A DNA stretch of 64,000 bases from Thermohalobaculum sp039027855 (GCA_039027855.1 JBCCJI010000001.1:157695-221694); one strand, 5' to 3'. Positions 27,040-38,803 are shown, counted from the first letter of the stretch. Numbers and translations are program-made. Notes: generated by a model from the sequence alone, not told the origin.

Positions 27040-27249
27040 GGCGTGCCGCCAGACGGGTGACGCTACAACGACGGGATAAGGAGACCGGGCGAGCTTCGCC
27101 GCAAAGAACGGGCACTGCCCGCTCAGATCACGCGGCTCTGCATCGGCCCGACAGTCGCGACACGCGCTATCAGGTGCCGGCCCGGGTTTTGCTCAGCCCA
27201 TGGTAAGGATCGGACTTTTCGCCGGTGGGATGCCCGACGCCCGCACCAG

Positions 27250-27278
27250 AAAAACGCATCGCGGCGACCAGCCGCGAT
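27250..27278 (-). terminator. Rho-independent terminator of the alpha/beta-hydrolase gene
   Basis: ATCGCGGC (27258-27265) and GCCGCGAT (27271-27278) form a perfect 8-bp stem with a 5-nt loop. On the minus strand it is followed, after GCG, by TTTTT (plus-strand A at 27250-27254). It lies directly downstream of the minus-strand gene ending at 27295. Confidence 0.85.
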
Positions 27279-27294
27279 TCCGCTTAGTTCGGGA

Positions 27295-28284
27295 TTAGCC
27301 GCCGGCCGTGCGGCGCGGTCTGTGGCTGCCGCCCTCGGCCCGGGCGCGGCCGTTGCCGCCTCTGCCCTCGTCGTCGGCTGCCCTGCTGCGCATGCCCTCG
27401 GCCACGGTCCGCTCGATCACCTCGGTCACCTCTTCGGTATGGCTGTGATGCAGCATATGGCCCCCTTCCAGCGCGATCAGCCGCGCCTGCGGTAGGAGCT
27501 GCGACATGGGCTCGGCATGCACGGCCATGGGCACGATGGTGTCCTCATGCCCGTGGATCAGGCTGACCGGGCAGGTGATGGCGGGATAGTGCGGTTGCAT
27601 CGCAACGATCTGCGGATGAAGCCCGGTGATCTGGCGCGCATTTAGCCTAAAGGTCGCGGGCCTGCGGGCAAGATCCACGCCCGCGCGCGTGCGATAGCCC
27701 TCGGGTATCGGCGCAGGGGCGAAGACCTCGCCAATTTGGCGCGACACATAACGCCCGGGCGAGAGCGCCGCAGCCGCAGTGACCAGCGGTCCGACCATGG
27801 GCTTTACCGTCAGCTCATAGGTCCGGCTGAGCGCGCCGCCCCAGTCCATCGCCACCCCGCCGATCAGCGTGAGCGAGGCGACCTCGTCGCCATGGGCCAG
27901 CGTCCAGGCAAGGGCCACGGCACCCCCATAGGAGTGACCCACCAGATGCAGCCGCGTGATCCCGAGGCGGCGCACTGCCGCGCGCAGTGCCGCCACCTGC
28001 ACCCCCAGACGCACGGAGCCATCGATTGGGGAGGAATGCCCGAAACCCGGCCTGTCGAGGGCGATCACCCGGTGGCGACGCGCCAGCGACGGCACCAGAC
28101 TGACCGCGAAATCCCGCAGGTTGCCACTGGCGCCATGCAGTAGCACCACCGCCGATGCAGGACCCGCCGGCCCGTCCATCAGATAATGGACACGGCCACC
28201 CGGCACGGTGGCGAAACCGCCGATCGGCGGGCTGGCCGCATCGTGTCGCCTGAACAGCCATTGCCCCAGCGTGCTTGTCCGCAT
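27295..28284 (-). CDS. Alpha/beta hydrolase
   Basis: 329-residue alpha/beta-hydrolase fold enzyme. The oxyanion-hole segment LLHGASGN, the nucleophile elbow GHSYGG, the acid in IHGHEDTIVP and the His in EGGHMLHHSH make a full catalytic triad. The lid region is ~100 residues long. The last ~25 residues are Arg/Gly-rich and disordered. It is likely an esterase or lipase-like enzyme of unknown substrate. Start choice is weak: ATG 28284 or an upstream GTG at 28293. Divergent from the indolepyruvate oxidoreductase gene. Confidence 0.88.
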   Translation of the reverse strand: MRTSTLGQWLFRRHDAASPPIGGFATVPGGRVHYLMDGPAGPASAVVLLHGASGNLRDFAVSLVPSLARRHRVIALDRPGFGHSSPIDGSVRLGVQVAALRAAVRRLGITRLHLVGHSYGGAVALAWTLAHGDEVASLTLIGGVAMDWGGALSRTYELTVKPMVGPLVTAAAALSPGRYVSRQIGEVFAPAPIPEGYRTRAGVDLARRPATFRLNARQITGLHPQIVAMQPHYPAITCPVSLIHGHEDTIVPMAVHAEPMSQLLPQARLIALEGGHMLHHSHTEEVTEVIERTVAEGMRSRAADDEGRGGNGRARAEGGSHRPRRTAGG

Positions 28285-28459
28285 GATCCCCACCCGTGCC
28301 TCTTATGCGAGGATAGCGCACCCCCGTAGCGCGCCAAGCGGTACTGCGGGCTTTGCCTGCGGGGCGATGTCACGTCATCGTGCTGGTGAACCGCGCCCGG
28401 GCATGGCACAGTAAGTCAGCCCTGCTGACTGAAATGACTGTACCAGAGGGGAGGTAGCC

Positions 28460-31400
28460 ATGGATCTGCGTGACCTCAGACTTAGCGACCGTTTCGACCT
28501 CGACCGCTCGCCCGTGCTGCTCTCGGGCACCCAGGCGCTGGTGCGCGCCACCCTGATGCAGCGCGCCCGCGACCGCGCCACGGGTCTCGACACCGCAGGT
28601 TATGTCTCGGGCTATCGCGGCTCGCCGCTCGGCGGTGTCGATGTCACGTTCCAGGGCGCCGAGAAATGGCTCGCGCCCCAGAACATCCGCTTCCAGACCG
28701 CGCTCAACGAAGACCTCGCCGCCACCGCCATCTGGGGCACGCAACAGGCCCATCTGCGCGGTGAAGGACGCCACGAGGGCGTCTTTGCCATGTGGTACGG
28801 CAAGGGTCCCGGCGTGGACCGTTCGGGCGATGCGTTTCGCCATGCGAACCTCGCCGGCACCGCGCCCGCTGGCGGCGTGATCGCGGTGATGGGCGATGAC
28901 CATACCTGCGAAAGCTCGACCACCTGCCATCAGTCCGATTTCGCAATGATGGACGCGATGATCCCGGTGCTCTCTCCCGCCGGCGTGCAGGACGTGCTGG
29001 ATCTGGCGCTCACGGGCTGGGCGCTTAGCCGCGATACCGGTGTCTGGGTCGGTCTGAAGGCGATGAAGGATACCGTCGAGGCGACCGCCATCGTCGACGG
29101 CGATCCGGCGCGCATGAGCTTCGTGCGCCCCGAGGGACTGGCCGGTGATCTCAACATCGCGCTCCGCGTGACGCCGCAACAGCAGGAGGCGCGGCTGGTG
29201 GAGCGGCGCCTGCCTGCCGTCGGCGCCTGGGCGCGTGCCAACCGCCTCGACCGGCGCCTGATCGGTCGCCCGGGCGCGCGGATCGGCATCGTCACTGCCG
29301 GCAAGTCCTGGCTCGACGTGGTCAGCGCGCTCGGCTTTCTGGGCATCGACGGGCCGGCGGCCGAGGCGCTTGGCATCAGCGCCTACAAGATCGCGCTCAC
29401 CTGGCCGCTGGAGCCGGAGGGCCTGCGCGCGTTCGCCGAAGGCCTGGATCTCATCGTGGTGGTGGAGGAGAAGCGCGCGCTGATCGAGACGCAGCTCCGC
29501 GATATCCTGTTCGATCTGCCCCGCCATCCCCGCGTCGTCGGCCGGCGCGACGGGCAGGGCCGCGTCCTGTTCCGCGAGACGCTGGACCTCGATGCCGGCA
29601 TGATCGCCGAGGCGCTGGCCCGGTTGCTGATGAGCGAGGGCGTCGACCACCCGCCGATGGTCGACGGGCTCAGCCGGCTCGAGGCGCTGAAGATCCCCGA
29701 CGCCCCAGCCATTGCAGAGCGCAAGCCCTGGTTTTGCGCGGGCTGCCCGCACTCCACCTCGACCCGGGTGCCGGAGGGCAGCCGTGCCTATGCCGGCATC
29801 GGCTGCCACTACATGGTGCAGTGGATGGACCGCGAGACCGAGGGCTACACCCATATGGGGGCCGAAGGCGCTAACTGGGTGGGCGAGGCGCCGTTCTCGA
29901 ACCGGCCGCATGTGTTCCAGAACATCGGCGACGGCACCTTCAACCATTCCGGGCTGATGGCGATCCGTGCCGCCGTCGCCGCCGGCACCAACATCACCTA
30001 CAAGGTGCTGTACAACGACGCCGTCGCCATGACCGGCGGCCAGCCCAATGACGGAGAGCTTGGCGCGCGCGACATCGCTGCCCTGATGCTCGCGGCAGGG
30101 GTCAAGCGGGTCGACTGCGTCTACGACCCGTCCGAGGACGAGCCCGAGATGCCGCCGGGCGTCGCCAAGTACCCGCGTGACGACCTCGACCGCGTGCAGC
30201 GCGCGATCGCCGAGATCCCGGGCACCACCGCGATCCTCTACATGCAGACCTGCGCGACCGAGAAGAAGCGCCGGCGCAAACGCGGTAAGCTGCCCCCGGC
30301 GCCCGAGCGGATCTTCATCAACCCCGCTGTCTGCGAGGGCTGTGGCGATTGCGGTGTCGCCTCGAACTGCGTGGCGGTCCAGCCGCTCGACACGCCGCTA
30401 GGGACCAAGCGGCGGATCGACCAGTCTGCCTGCACCATGGACATGTCCTGCGTGAAGGGCTTCTGCCCCAGCTTCGTGACGGTCGAGGGCGCGGTGCCGC
30501 GGGCCGAACGGACGGCCGAGGCGACGATCCCCGATCTGCCGGAACCCGCGCTGCCGGTGCTCGACCGGCCGTGGAACATGCTGATCACCGGCATCGGCGG
30601 CACCGGGGTGGTGACCGTCGGCGCGCTTATCTCCATGGCCGCGCATCTGGAGGGCAAGGGCGCGGTCGAGATGCAGATGGCGGGCCTTGCGCAGAAGGGC
30701 GGCGCCGTCTCGATCCATTGCCGCGTGGCCGGGACGCCCGAGGCTATCCATGCCGTGCGTCTTGCCACAGGCGAGGCCGATGCCGTGATCGTGGGCGATC
30801 TGGTGGTGGCCGCCGGTGCCAAGGCGATGGGCCTAATGACGCCAGGGCATACCCGCGGCGTCGCGGCGTCGGAGACCGTCGTGGCCGGGCAGTTCGCCAT
30901 CGACCCAAGTGCGCGCATGCCACGCGACCGGCTGGCCGACGCGCTATCGCGGCGGCTCGAGGGCGCTCTCAACCTTGTCGAGGCGCAGCACCTCGCCCGG
31001 CGCCTGACCGGCGATACGATCCACGCCAATGTCCTGCTGCTGGGCGCTGCCTGGCAGCTTGGCCTCGTGCCGGTTGGGCGCGTGGCGCTTGAGAAAGCGA
31101 TCCGGCTGAACGGCGCGGGGGTCGAGGGCAACCTGAAAGCCTTCGCCCTTGGCCGCTGGGCGGTGCATGACCCCGAAGCCGTGCGTGCCGCCGGTGGCCG
31201 GGCTGAGGCGCCCGACACCATGGACGACAGTCTGGACGCGATGGTTGAGCGTCGCGCGCGCCACCTGACCGGCTATCAGAACGTCGGCCTCGCTGCTCGC
31301 TACCGTGCCGCGGTGAGCCGCGCGCAAGTGGCTGAGGATCGCGCCGAGGTCGACGGTTTCGCGGCCGCGGTCGCCGAAGGCTATTTCAAGCTCCTGTCCT

Positions 31401-31882
31401 ACAAGGACGAGTACGAGGTGGCCCGCCTGCACCACGAGACCCTGTCAGCGGCGCTCGATGAGGCCTTCGAGGGGCAGGGCCGCGTCAGCTATCACCTCGC
31501 CCCGCCGATGCTGTCGCGCAGCGGGCCCGAAAGCAGGCCGGCCAAGCGGCGCTTCGGCCCCTGGATGGGCCGCGCGTTCGCGGTGCTCCGCCACGGCAAA
31601 CTGCTGCGCGGCACGTCCCTGGACCCGTTCGGACGGACCGAAGAGCGGCGCATGGAACGGCGGCTGATCGCCGAGTACGAGGCCGATCTGGACCGGTGGT
31701 GCGCCATGCTCGACCGTGAGCGGGCCGAGACCCTGACTGACCTCGCGCGCCTGCCGCTCGACATAAAGGGCTTCGGCCATGTCAAGGCGCGGAACGCCGA
31801 GACGGCCGCGGCACGCAAGGCACAATTGGAACGCGATCTGCTCGGAGATGCCCCGGCGCCCCTCGCCACGGCGGCCGAATAG
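28460..31882 (+). CDS. Indolepyruvate ferredoxin oxidoreductase family, fused alpha-beta chain
   Basis: 1140-residue fused 2-oxoacid:ferredoxin oxidoreductase, which decarboxylates an aryl- or branched 2-oxoacid to the acyl-CoA with electrons to ferredoxin. Order: TPP pyrimidine-binding domain (residues ~30-400; YVSGYRGSPLGGVD), TPP-pyrophosphate domain (~420-640; NIGDGTFNHSGL, YNDAVAMTGGQ), ferredoxin-like Fe-S region (CEGCGDC and CVKGFCPSF, about 625-675), the gamma-chain domain (~700-900; GIGGTGVVTVGALI, MQMAGLAQKGGAV) and a C-terminal domain. ATG 28460 has a strong GGGAGG site. Length and order match proteobacterial fused IorAB enzymes. Confidence 0.95.
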   Translation: MDLRDLRLSDRFDLDRSPVLLSGTQALVRATLMQRARDRATGLDTAGYVSGYRGSPLGGVDVTFQGAEKWLAPQNIRFQTALNEDLAATAIWGTQQAHLRGEGRHEGVFAMWYGKGPGVDRSGDAFRHANLAGTAPAGGVIAVMGDDHTCESSTTCHQSDFAMMDAMIPVLSPAGVQDVLDLALTGWALSRDTGVWVGLKAMKDTVEATAIVDGDPARMSFVRPEGLAGDLNIALRVTPQQQEARLVERRLPAVGAWARANRLDRRLIGRPGARIGIVTAGKSWLDVVSALGFLGIDGPAAEALGISAYKIALTWPLEPEGLRAFAEGLDLIVVVEEKRALIETQLRDILFDLPRHPRVVGRRDGQGRVLFRETLDLDAGMIAEALARLLMSEGVDHPPMVDGLSRLEALKIPDAPAIAERKPWFCAGCPHSTSTRVPEGSRAYAGIGCHYMVQWMDRETEGYTHMGAEGANWVGEAPFSNRPHVFQNIGDGTFNHSGLMAIRAAVAAGTNITYKVLYNDAVAMTGGQPNDGELGARDIAALMLAAGVKRVDCVYDPSEDEPEMPPGVAKYPRDDLDRVQRAIAEIPGTTAILYMQTCATEKKRRRKRGKLPPAPERIFINPAVCEGCGDCGVASNCVAVQPLDTPLGTKRRIDQSACTMDMSCVKGFCPSFVTVEGAVPRAERTAEATIPDLPEPALPVLDRPWNMLITGIGGTGVVTVGALISMAAHLEGKGAVEMQMAGLAQKGGAVSIHCRVAGTPEAIHAVRLATGEADAVIVGDLVVAAGAKAMGLMTPGHTRGVAASETVVAGQFAIDPSARMPRDRLADALSRRLEGALNLVEAQHLARRLTGDTIHANVLLLGAAWQLGLVPVGRVALEKAIRLNGAGVEGNLKAFALGRWAVHDPEAVRAAGGRAEAPDTMDDSLDAMVERRARHLTGYQNVGLAARYRAAVSRAQVAEDRAEVDGFAAAVAEGYFKLLSYKDEYEVARLHHETLSAALDEAFEGQGRVSYHLAPPMLSRSGPESRPAKRRFGPWMGRAFAVLRHGKLLRGTSLDPFGRTEERRMERRLIAEYEADLDRWCAMLDRERAETLTDLARLPLDIKGFGHVKARNAETAAARKAQLERDLLGDAPAPLATAAE

Positions 31883-31909
31883 GGCGGGGTCGATCCCCGC
31901 CCACGCGCC

Positions 31910-32998
31910 TCAGAGCTGGTAGCCCGGCGTCGATTTGGAGATCTCGGTCTCCTCGGCGTTCATGTCCTCGACATGCCCCTCGAACAGCGGGGTCGAGAGA
32001 TAGCGCTCGCCCGTATCGGCCAGCATCGCGACCATGACCGACCCTGCCGGCGCGGTCTCGGCCGCCTTCATCGCCGCCGCGATCGAGGCGCCGCCCGAGA
32101 TGCCGGTGAAGATCCCCTCATGCAGCGCCAGCTTGCGCGACCACTCGATCGACTCCGCGCCCGAGACCGGGATCATGCTGTCGAAGTAGCCGCCGTCGAT
32201 TGCCTCCTGCAGCACATGCGGGATGAAATCCGGTGTCCAGCCCTGGATCGGGTGCGGCTCGAAGGCCGGGTGGCTGGCCGCGGGTTGGTTGGTGTCGTTG
32301 CGCTCCTGCGCCGTGCCAGAGCCCACGAGCTGCGCGTTCGCAGGCTCTGACAGCACGATCTTGATGCCCGGGAATTTCTCCTTCAGCACCCGGCCGACGC
32401 CCGACACCGTGCCGCCGGTGCCATAGCCGCCGACCCAGTAGTCCAGCTTGCCGCCCGCGAAATCGGCCGCGATTTCCTGCGCGGTGGTGTTCTCGTGGAT
32501 GTCGGCATTGGCGTCGGTCTCGAATTGGCTTGCCAGGAACCAGCCGTTCGCCTCGGCTAGTTCCTTGGCCTTCTGGTACATGCCGAAGCCCTTGGCGGCG
32601 CGGGGCGTCAGCACGACCTTAGCGCCGAGAAAGCGCATCAGCCGGCGCCGCTCGACCGAGAAGCTGTCGGCCATCGTGACCACCAGCGGATAGCCCTTGG
32701 CCGCGCAGACCATGGCGAGGCCGATCCCGGTATTGCCCGAGGTCGCCTCGACCACGGTCTGGCCGGGGCTGAGGCGCCCCTCGCGCTCGGCGGCCTCGAT
32801 GATGTTCATCGCGAGACGGTCTTTCACACTCGCGGCGGGGTTAAAGAACTCGCACTTGGCGTAGATCGTCACGTGGTCGGGCGCGATCCGGTTCAGCCGG
32901 ATGCAGGGCGTGTTGCCGACCGTGTCGAGCACGCTGTCATAGAGCCTGCCGCGGCCTTCGGTGCGGCGGATGGAGCCGGGGGTCTCGAGCGGGGCCAT
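31910..32998 (-). CDS. cysK: CysK, cysteine synthase (O-acetylserine sulfhydrylase)
   Basis: 362-residue PLP enzyme making cysteine from O-acetylserine and sulfide. Family blocks are VGNTPCIRLNRI, NPAASVKDRLAMN (PLP Lys), EATSGNTGIGLAMVCAAKGY, GTGGTVSGVGRVLKE and GISGGASIAAA. It is about 40 residues longer than the common ~320: there is an insert near residues 235-265 (rich in Asn, Gln, Pro) and an acidic C-terminal tail. Whether the tail still permits CysE binding is not clear. The start at 32998 is chosen because GGAGG lies five bases upstream; longer upstream frame is unrelated. Convergent with the ior gene. Confidence 0.94.
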   Translation of the reverse strand: MAPLETPGSIRRTEGRGRLYDSVLDTVGNTPCIRLNRIAPDHVTIYAKCEFFNPAASVKDRLAMNIIEAAEREGRLSPGQTVVEATSGNTGIGLAMVCAAKGYPLVVTMADSFSVERRRLMRFLGAKVVLTPRAAKGFGMYQKAKELAEANGWFLASQFETDANADIHENTTAQEIAADFAGGKLDYWVGGYGTGGTVSGVGRVLKEKFPGIKIVLSEPANAQLVGSGTAQERNDTNQPAASHPAFEPHPIQGWTPDFIPHVLQEAIDGGYFDSMIPVSGAESIEWSRKLALHEGIFTGISGGASIAAAMKAAETAPAGSVMVAMLADTGERYLSTPLFEGHVEDMNAEETEISKSTPGYQL

Positions 32999-33348
32999 GG
33001 GATCCTCCACGGGGTTTATTGTGTTGTGAGGCGTCGCGACGCTGCGCGCTGCCATTAACAAAGCCGTGCTGTGGTTTCTCTCAAACAACAGAGCGGCTCG
33101 GAGCCCTGTTGTGATCGAAGCCGCTGGCCGATGCGAGCACTTTCTCGCCACCGGGCGCCGTGGTGCGACGGGCGCCGCGGGCGTTTCCCATCCCGTTCGG
33201 CGCAGGCCCCCGCGATGTCCTTGGGCACCGGCCCGTTCCCAAGGCATCGGTTGAAGCGGCGCGAGCGGGTGTCTAATCAACGAAGGCACTCGTCATGTCG
33301 GGGCCAAACCCGGCGGATCACGGAAATCAGTCTCGGGAGGACGCTCGC
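32999..33348. other. Intergenic region between cysK and acs
   Basis: About 350 bases between divergent genes. It must hold both promoters. I see no convincing riboswitch (no SAM-II-like pseudoknot pattern recognised), no tRNA and no terminator. Several in-frame extensions of acs and cysK run into it but lack ribosome sites. Confidence 0.5.
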
Positions 33349-35301
<1,953 letters not shown>

Positions 35302-35330
35302 GCGCTCTCAATCATGAGTGCCTGGCGCCG

Positions 35331-35765
35331 ATGCGCGCCGGGCGTTTGAACCGGCTGGCACGCCCCTGGCTCTGCGCGTTCGCTCTCCTGCTCGCCGCCT
35401 CCCCCGCCCTTGCCGAGGTTTGCGATAAGATGAGGCCGGCCTGGTCCCCCGTTGACGGCCCGGTGGGGCATTTTGGCGAGGTCCTGTTCTATGCTGCGTC
35501 GCCCATGGGCCTCGCGACGCTTGCCATGCTCCTCGCGCTTGCTGCCCTCGGCTCTTTGCGTCGGGCAAGGGTCGCCTGGTTAGTGACGACAGCGCTTCTA
35601 TGGCTGCCAGTGCCGTACATCGCGCTCGGCGCCTCGGTGCTTGAGGATACGGCCGGCGTTCAAAAGACCGCGCGTCGGGAGGGATGCTTCGGCAATCCGC
35701 TTCTGCTCCTCATCGTGCTATCGGTTGGCGGCCTGCTCTGCCTGCGCGCGCCAACCCGGCATTGA
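35331..35765 (+). CDS. Small membrane protein with signal peptide, unknown function
   Basis: 144-residue hydrophobic protein: signal peptide (LCAFALLLAASPALA, about residues 13-27), a short exposed part with Cys (EVCDKMRPAW), then three likely transmembrane helices separated by short loops, and a Cys in the second loop (REGCFGN). Function not recognised. A GTG at 35298 overlaps the acs stop (GTGA) and would give an 11-residue longer product coupled to acs; the ATG at 35331 puts the signal peptide at a more usual distance. Confidence 0.6.
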   Translation: MRAGRLNRLARPWLCAFALLLAASPALAEVCDKMRPAWSPVDGPVGHFGEVLFYAASPMGLATLAMLLALAALGSLRRARVAWLVTTALLWLPVPYIALGASVLEDTAGVQKTARREGCFGNPLLLLIVLSVGGLLCLRAPTRH

Positions 35766-35804
35766 CAGGGCCGGGGCGGCTGATCACATGGCCGACCCGC
35801 CGCG

Positions 35805-36422
35805 GTGAAAGGCCCGTCCCCCGTGTTCCATCCAGATCCGCTCGCGCTGCCCGGTCAGCGCATCGGCCTGCTCGGCGGCTCCTTCGACCCGGCGCATCAG
35901 GGGCATGTGCACATCACCGAATGGGCGCTCCGCACCTTTGCGCTCGATCAGGTCTGGTGGGTCGTGAGCCCCGGCAACCCGCTGAAAGCCCACGGCCCGG
36001 CCGATCTGGCGCGTCGGCTTTACGCCTGCCGCGCGATCATGCGCCATCCGCGCGTGCGGGTGACCGATATCGAGGCCCGGCTTGGCTGCCGCTTCACGGC
36101 CGATACGCTCGACCGGATGACCGGGCGCTATCCCGGCATCCGCTTCGTCTGGCTGATGGGCGCGGACAACCTGGCCAGTTTTCACCGCTGGGAGCGGTGG
36201 GAGTGGATCATGCAGCACTTTCCCGTCGGCGTCCTCGCCCGGCCCGGAGAGCAGCTGCGCGCGGGTCTTGCCCCTGCCGTGCGGCGCTTTTCCTCGGCCC
36301 GGCTGCCCCAGCATGCGGCAGCGAGACTGGCCGATGCCGAAGCACCCGCCTGGGTGCTGCTGACTGGGGCGATGTCGGCGCAGTCTTCCTCGGCCATCCG
36401 TGCCCGGGGCGACTGGCCATGA
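35805..36422 (+). CDS. nadD: NadD, nicotinate-nucleotide adenylyltransferase
   Basis: 205-residue enzyme of NAD synthesis joining nicotinate mononucleotide and ATP. The nucleotidyltransferase signature is GLLGGSFDPAHQGHVH at residues ~21-36. Further family blocks are WWVVSPGNPLK, FVWLMGADNLASFHRWERW and a closing SSAIRAR (ISSTxIR equivalent). Length is normal. The start is the GTG at 35805, with GGCGG upstream; the N-terminal ~15 residues before the fold are variable. It lies next to dacB on the same strand; the common neighbours of nadD in other bacteria, obgE/proA/rsfS, are not adjacent here. Confidence 0.93.
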   Translation: MKGPSPVFHPDPLALPGQRIGLLGGSFDPAHQGHVHITEWALRTFALDQVWWVVSPGNPLKAHGPADLARRLYACRAIMRHPRVRVTDIEARLGCRFTADTLDRMTGRYPGIRFVWLMGADNLASFHRWERWEWIMQHFPVGVLARPGEQLRAGLAPAVRRFSSARLPQHAAARLADAEAPAWVLLTGAMSAQSSSAIRARGDWP

Positions 36423-36525
36423 AGGTCTTTTGTTCATCGCGTGTTAAAGGCTCGCCTTGATCCGGCCGCGATCCATCTCTCCAATCGTGACCGTGCCACG
36501 GCACGCCGCATTCAGGAGGCACCGC

Positions 36526-38364
36526 ATGATGCAGAAAGACACCGCAATCGCCCCTGTCCCCGACCCTGCCCCAGCCGCGACCATGCCGCCTATCTTTGCC
36601 AAGTCTCTCGCCACGACAACGATTGCCCGTGGTGCCAGCAAGACACCGGTCCGGCCTGTCGCGTGGGTGGCGCAGCGCTGCTGCGCGCTGCTCGTGCCGC
36701 TGCTCATCGCCCTGCAGCCCGCGGCCGCGTCACCGCCCGAGCTCGCGCCGATCCCGGCCGCGCGGCCCGACGAGGTGCCGCCGCCCCCGCCGGCGACCCA
36801 GCAGTTGATGCGCGCGGCGCGGCTGACCGGGATCACCGGTTGGCTCGTCCGCGATCTGGACAGCGGCGCGGTGATCGATGCGTATCGTGAGAACCAGCCT
36901 TTCGTCCCAGCCTCTGTCGCCAAGCTGCCGACCGCGGCCTATGCACTCGATGTGTTGGGCGCGGGATACCGGTTCGAGACCCGCCTGCTTGCACAGGGCA
37001 CCCTCAGCGGCACAACGCTCGAGGGTGATCTGGTACTGGCTGGCGGCGGTGATCCCGAGTTCGACACCGATGCGCTCGTGTCGCTGGCCGAGATGGCGGC
37101 CGGCCGCCTTGGCCGCGTCACCGGGCGCCTGATCGCCGATCCGGGCCCCATGGCGCGTCTGGAAGCGATCGAGCCGAACCAGCCCCCCGATGCCGCCTAT
37201 AATCCCGGGGTGGCGGGCCTCTCGCTCAACTTCAACCGGGTGCGGGTCGAATGGCCGCGCGGAGGGCAGCCCATATCGGTCCGGGCGCAGGCGCTGGTGA
37301 ACCGGCCTGAGACCGATGCCGTCACCGTGACGCCGGTGCCTCGGCTGGCACGGCCGATGATCCCCCGGCGCGAGGCCGTGGCTCGGGGTCTGGTGGCCGG
37401 CCCCGCCACGGCGCCCGGCGAACAGGCCGAGGCCTGGCTGATCAACGAGCGCGCGCTCCGCCGGGCCGGGGGGCGCTGGCTGCCGGTGCGCGATCCGGTG
37501 CGCTACAGCGCCCGCGTGCTGGACGATGTGCTGGAGGACAAGGGAATCGCCCTTGCCGGCGGGATTGCCGTGCAGCCGGGTGCTGCGCACCGGCCGCGCG
37601 AGGGCGTGATCGCGCGCGTCGAGGGGCGGCCGCTGGAGCGGGTGCTGCAGGCGATGTTGCGGCACTCCACCAACCTCACTGCCGAGATGGTCGGCCTTGC
37701 GGCCAGTGGTGAACGCCGCGGCGAGGGGCTGGTGGCCGCCACCGCGCCCGGCAGCCTCCGCTCAGTCGCGCGAGCCTCGGGCGGCGGCATCACCATGACG
37801 CTCGGCGGCGGGGAAACAGATCCGGCCGGTCTCGCCATCTCGGCTGCGGCGATGAACGACTGGGCGGCGGCAAAGGCGGGGTTTGCGCCGGGCGCCGCGG
37901 GCTTCAGGCTCGCCAATCACTCGGGCCTCAGCCTGGCCTCGCGCGTGAGCCCCGCGCGGATGGTCGATCTGCTCGCCGCACTCGACCCGGTGGACGCCGG
38001 TGCAGAGAGGGCGCTCTGGCTGCAGGAACGCCGGCGCGGCGCCCCTGGCGTGGCAGCGCTTTTGCGACCGCACAACGTCGCCTTCGAGGATGACGGCCTG
38101 GATCATGCCAAGCTGCGCGTCGTGGCGAAGACGGGCACCATGACCTTCGTACGCGGCCTCGCCGGTTATGTGGCAACGCCCGAGGGGCGGAGGCTTGCCT
38201 TCGCGGTGTTCTGCAACGACGTGCCCCGGCGCGAGACGAACCGGCGCGGCTCACGCAGCTGGACGGCGCGGGCGCGCAATCTGGAGCGCCACTTGATCGG
38301 CGAATGGGTACGCATGGCCGATGCCGAGGTCGAGCGGCCTAATGCGACGCTGCTAGCCCGCTGA
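36526..38364 (+). CDS. dacB: DacB, D-alanyl-D-alanine carboxypeptidase/endopeptidase (PBP4 type)
   Basis: 612-residue class C low-molecular-weight penicillin-binding protein acting in the periplasm on peptidoglycan cross-links. A positively charged stretch then LLVPLLIALQPAAA at about residues 55-70 forms an unusually late signal segment. Catalytic motifs are FVPASVAKLPTA (SxxK), MLRHSTNLTAE (SxN) and VVAKTGTMTFVRGLAGYV (KTG). The insert between SxxK and SxN is large, as in PBP4. ATG 36526 has AGGAGG about seven bases upstream; a TTG at 36457 is in frame but unsupported. The ~50 residues before the hydrophobic segment may mean a start still further in. Confidence 0.93.
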   Translation: MMQKDTAIAPVPDPAPAATMPPIFAKSLATTTIARGASKTPVRPVAWVAQRCCALLVPLLIALQPAAASPPELAPIPAARPDEVPPPPPATQQLMRAARLTGITGWLVRDLDSGAVIDAYRENQPFVPASVAKLPTAAYALDVLGAGYRFETRLLAQGTLSGTTLEGDLVLAGGGDPEFDTDALVSLAEMAAGRLGRVTGRLIADPGPMARLEAIEPNQPPDAAYNPGVAGLSLNFNRVRVEWPRGGQPISVRAQALVNRPETDAVTVTPVPRLARPMIPRREAVARGLVAGPATAPGEQAEAWLINERALRRAGGRWLPVRDPVRYSARVLDDVLEDKGIALAGGIAVQPGAAHRPREGVIARVEGRPLERVLQAMLRHSTNLTAEMVGLAASGERRGEGLVAATAPGSLRSVARASGGGITMTLGGGETDPAGLAISAAAMNDWAAAKAGFAPGAAGFRLANHSGLSLASRVSPARMVDLLAALDPVDAGAERALWLQERRRGAPGVAALLRPHNVAFEDDGLDHAKLRVVAKTGTMTFVRGLAGYVATPEGRRLAFAVFCNDVPRRETNRRGSRSWTARARNLERHLIGEWVRMADAEVERPNATLLAR

Positions 38365-38616
38365 CACTTGATGAGCGAAACGGAATCGCGGCTGGTCGCC
38401 GCGATGCATGTTGCGTGGTTCGACTGGGTGGTCGCCTGCACCGCTCATACAATGCAAGCGGAGGTGTGACTGGCAGAGAAGTGTGGGCTGGGGAGAAGCC
38501 GCAGGCGGCTTCTGGCCGAGCGTGTTGCGGGTGCCAGGCCGCCTCAAGGGCAAGCGGGCTAGCGGCCGTGGCTGCGCCACCCTTGACCCGACCCGCCACC
38601 CGCGCATCGCACACCT

Positions 38617-38710
38617 CGAGGGCCAAGCGGCGAGGGCCAAGCGGCGAGGGCCAAGCGGCGAGGGCCAAGCGGCGAGGGCCAAGCGGCGAGGGCCAAGCGG
38701 CGAGGGCCAA
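38617..38710. repeat. 14-bp minisatellite, 6.7 copies
   Basis: Six exact copies of CGAGGGCCAAGCGG starting at 38617, then a partial seventh ending at 38710. The array lies in a 472-bp gene-free stretch between convergent dacB and the TerB-like gene. The period is not a multiple of three, so open frames across it (both strands) are considered artefacts. Confidence 0.95.
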
Positions 38711-38765
38711 CCCACATCCGCCAGGCATCGTGGGGCGGAGGTGCAAAGCAGGGTGGTGAACGCCC

Positions 38766-38803
38766 CGTCCCGCGCCCTCCCGTCCCGCGCCCTCCCGTTC
38801 CGC
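38766..38803. repeat. 15-bp tandem repeat
   Basis: Two exact copies of CGTCCCGCGCCCTCC at 38766 and 38781, and the start of a third diverged copy at 38796. It lies 56 bases after the 14-bp array in the same gene-free stretch; the rest of 38365-38836 shows no gene I can support. Confidence 0.85.

Noticed and set aside
33001..33289. Upstream extension of the cysK frame (97 residues)
   Set aside because: The extension is unlike cysteine synthases and GGAGG precedes the inner ATG at 32998.
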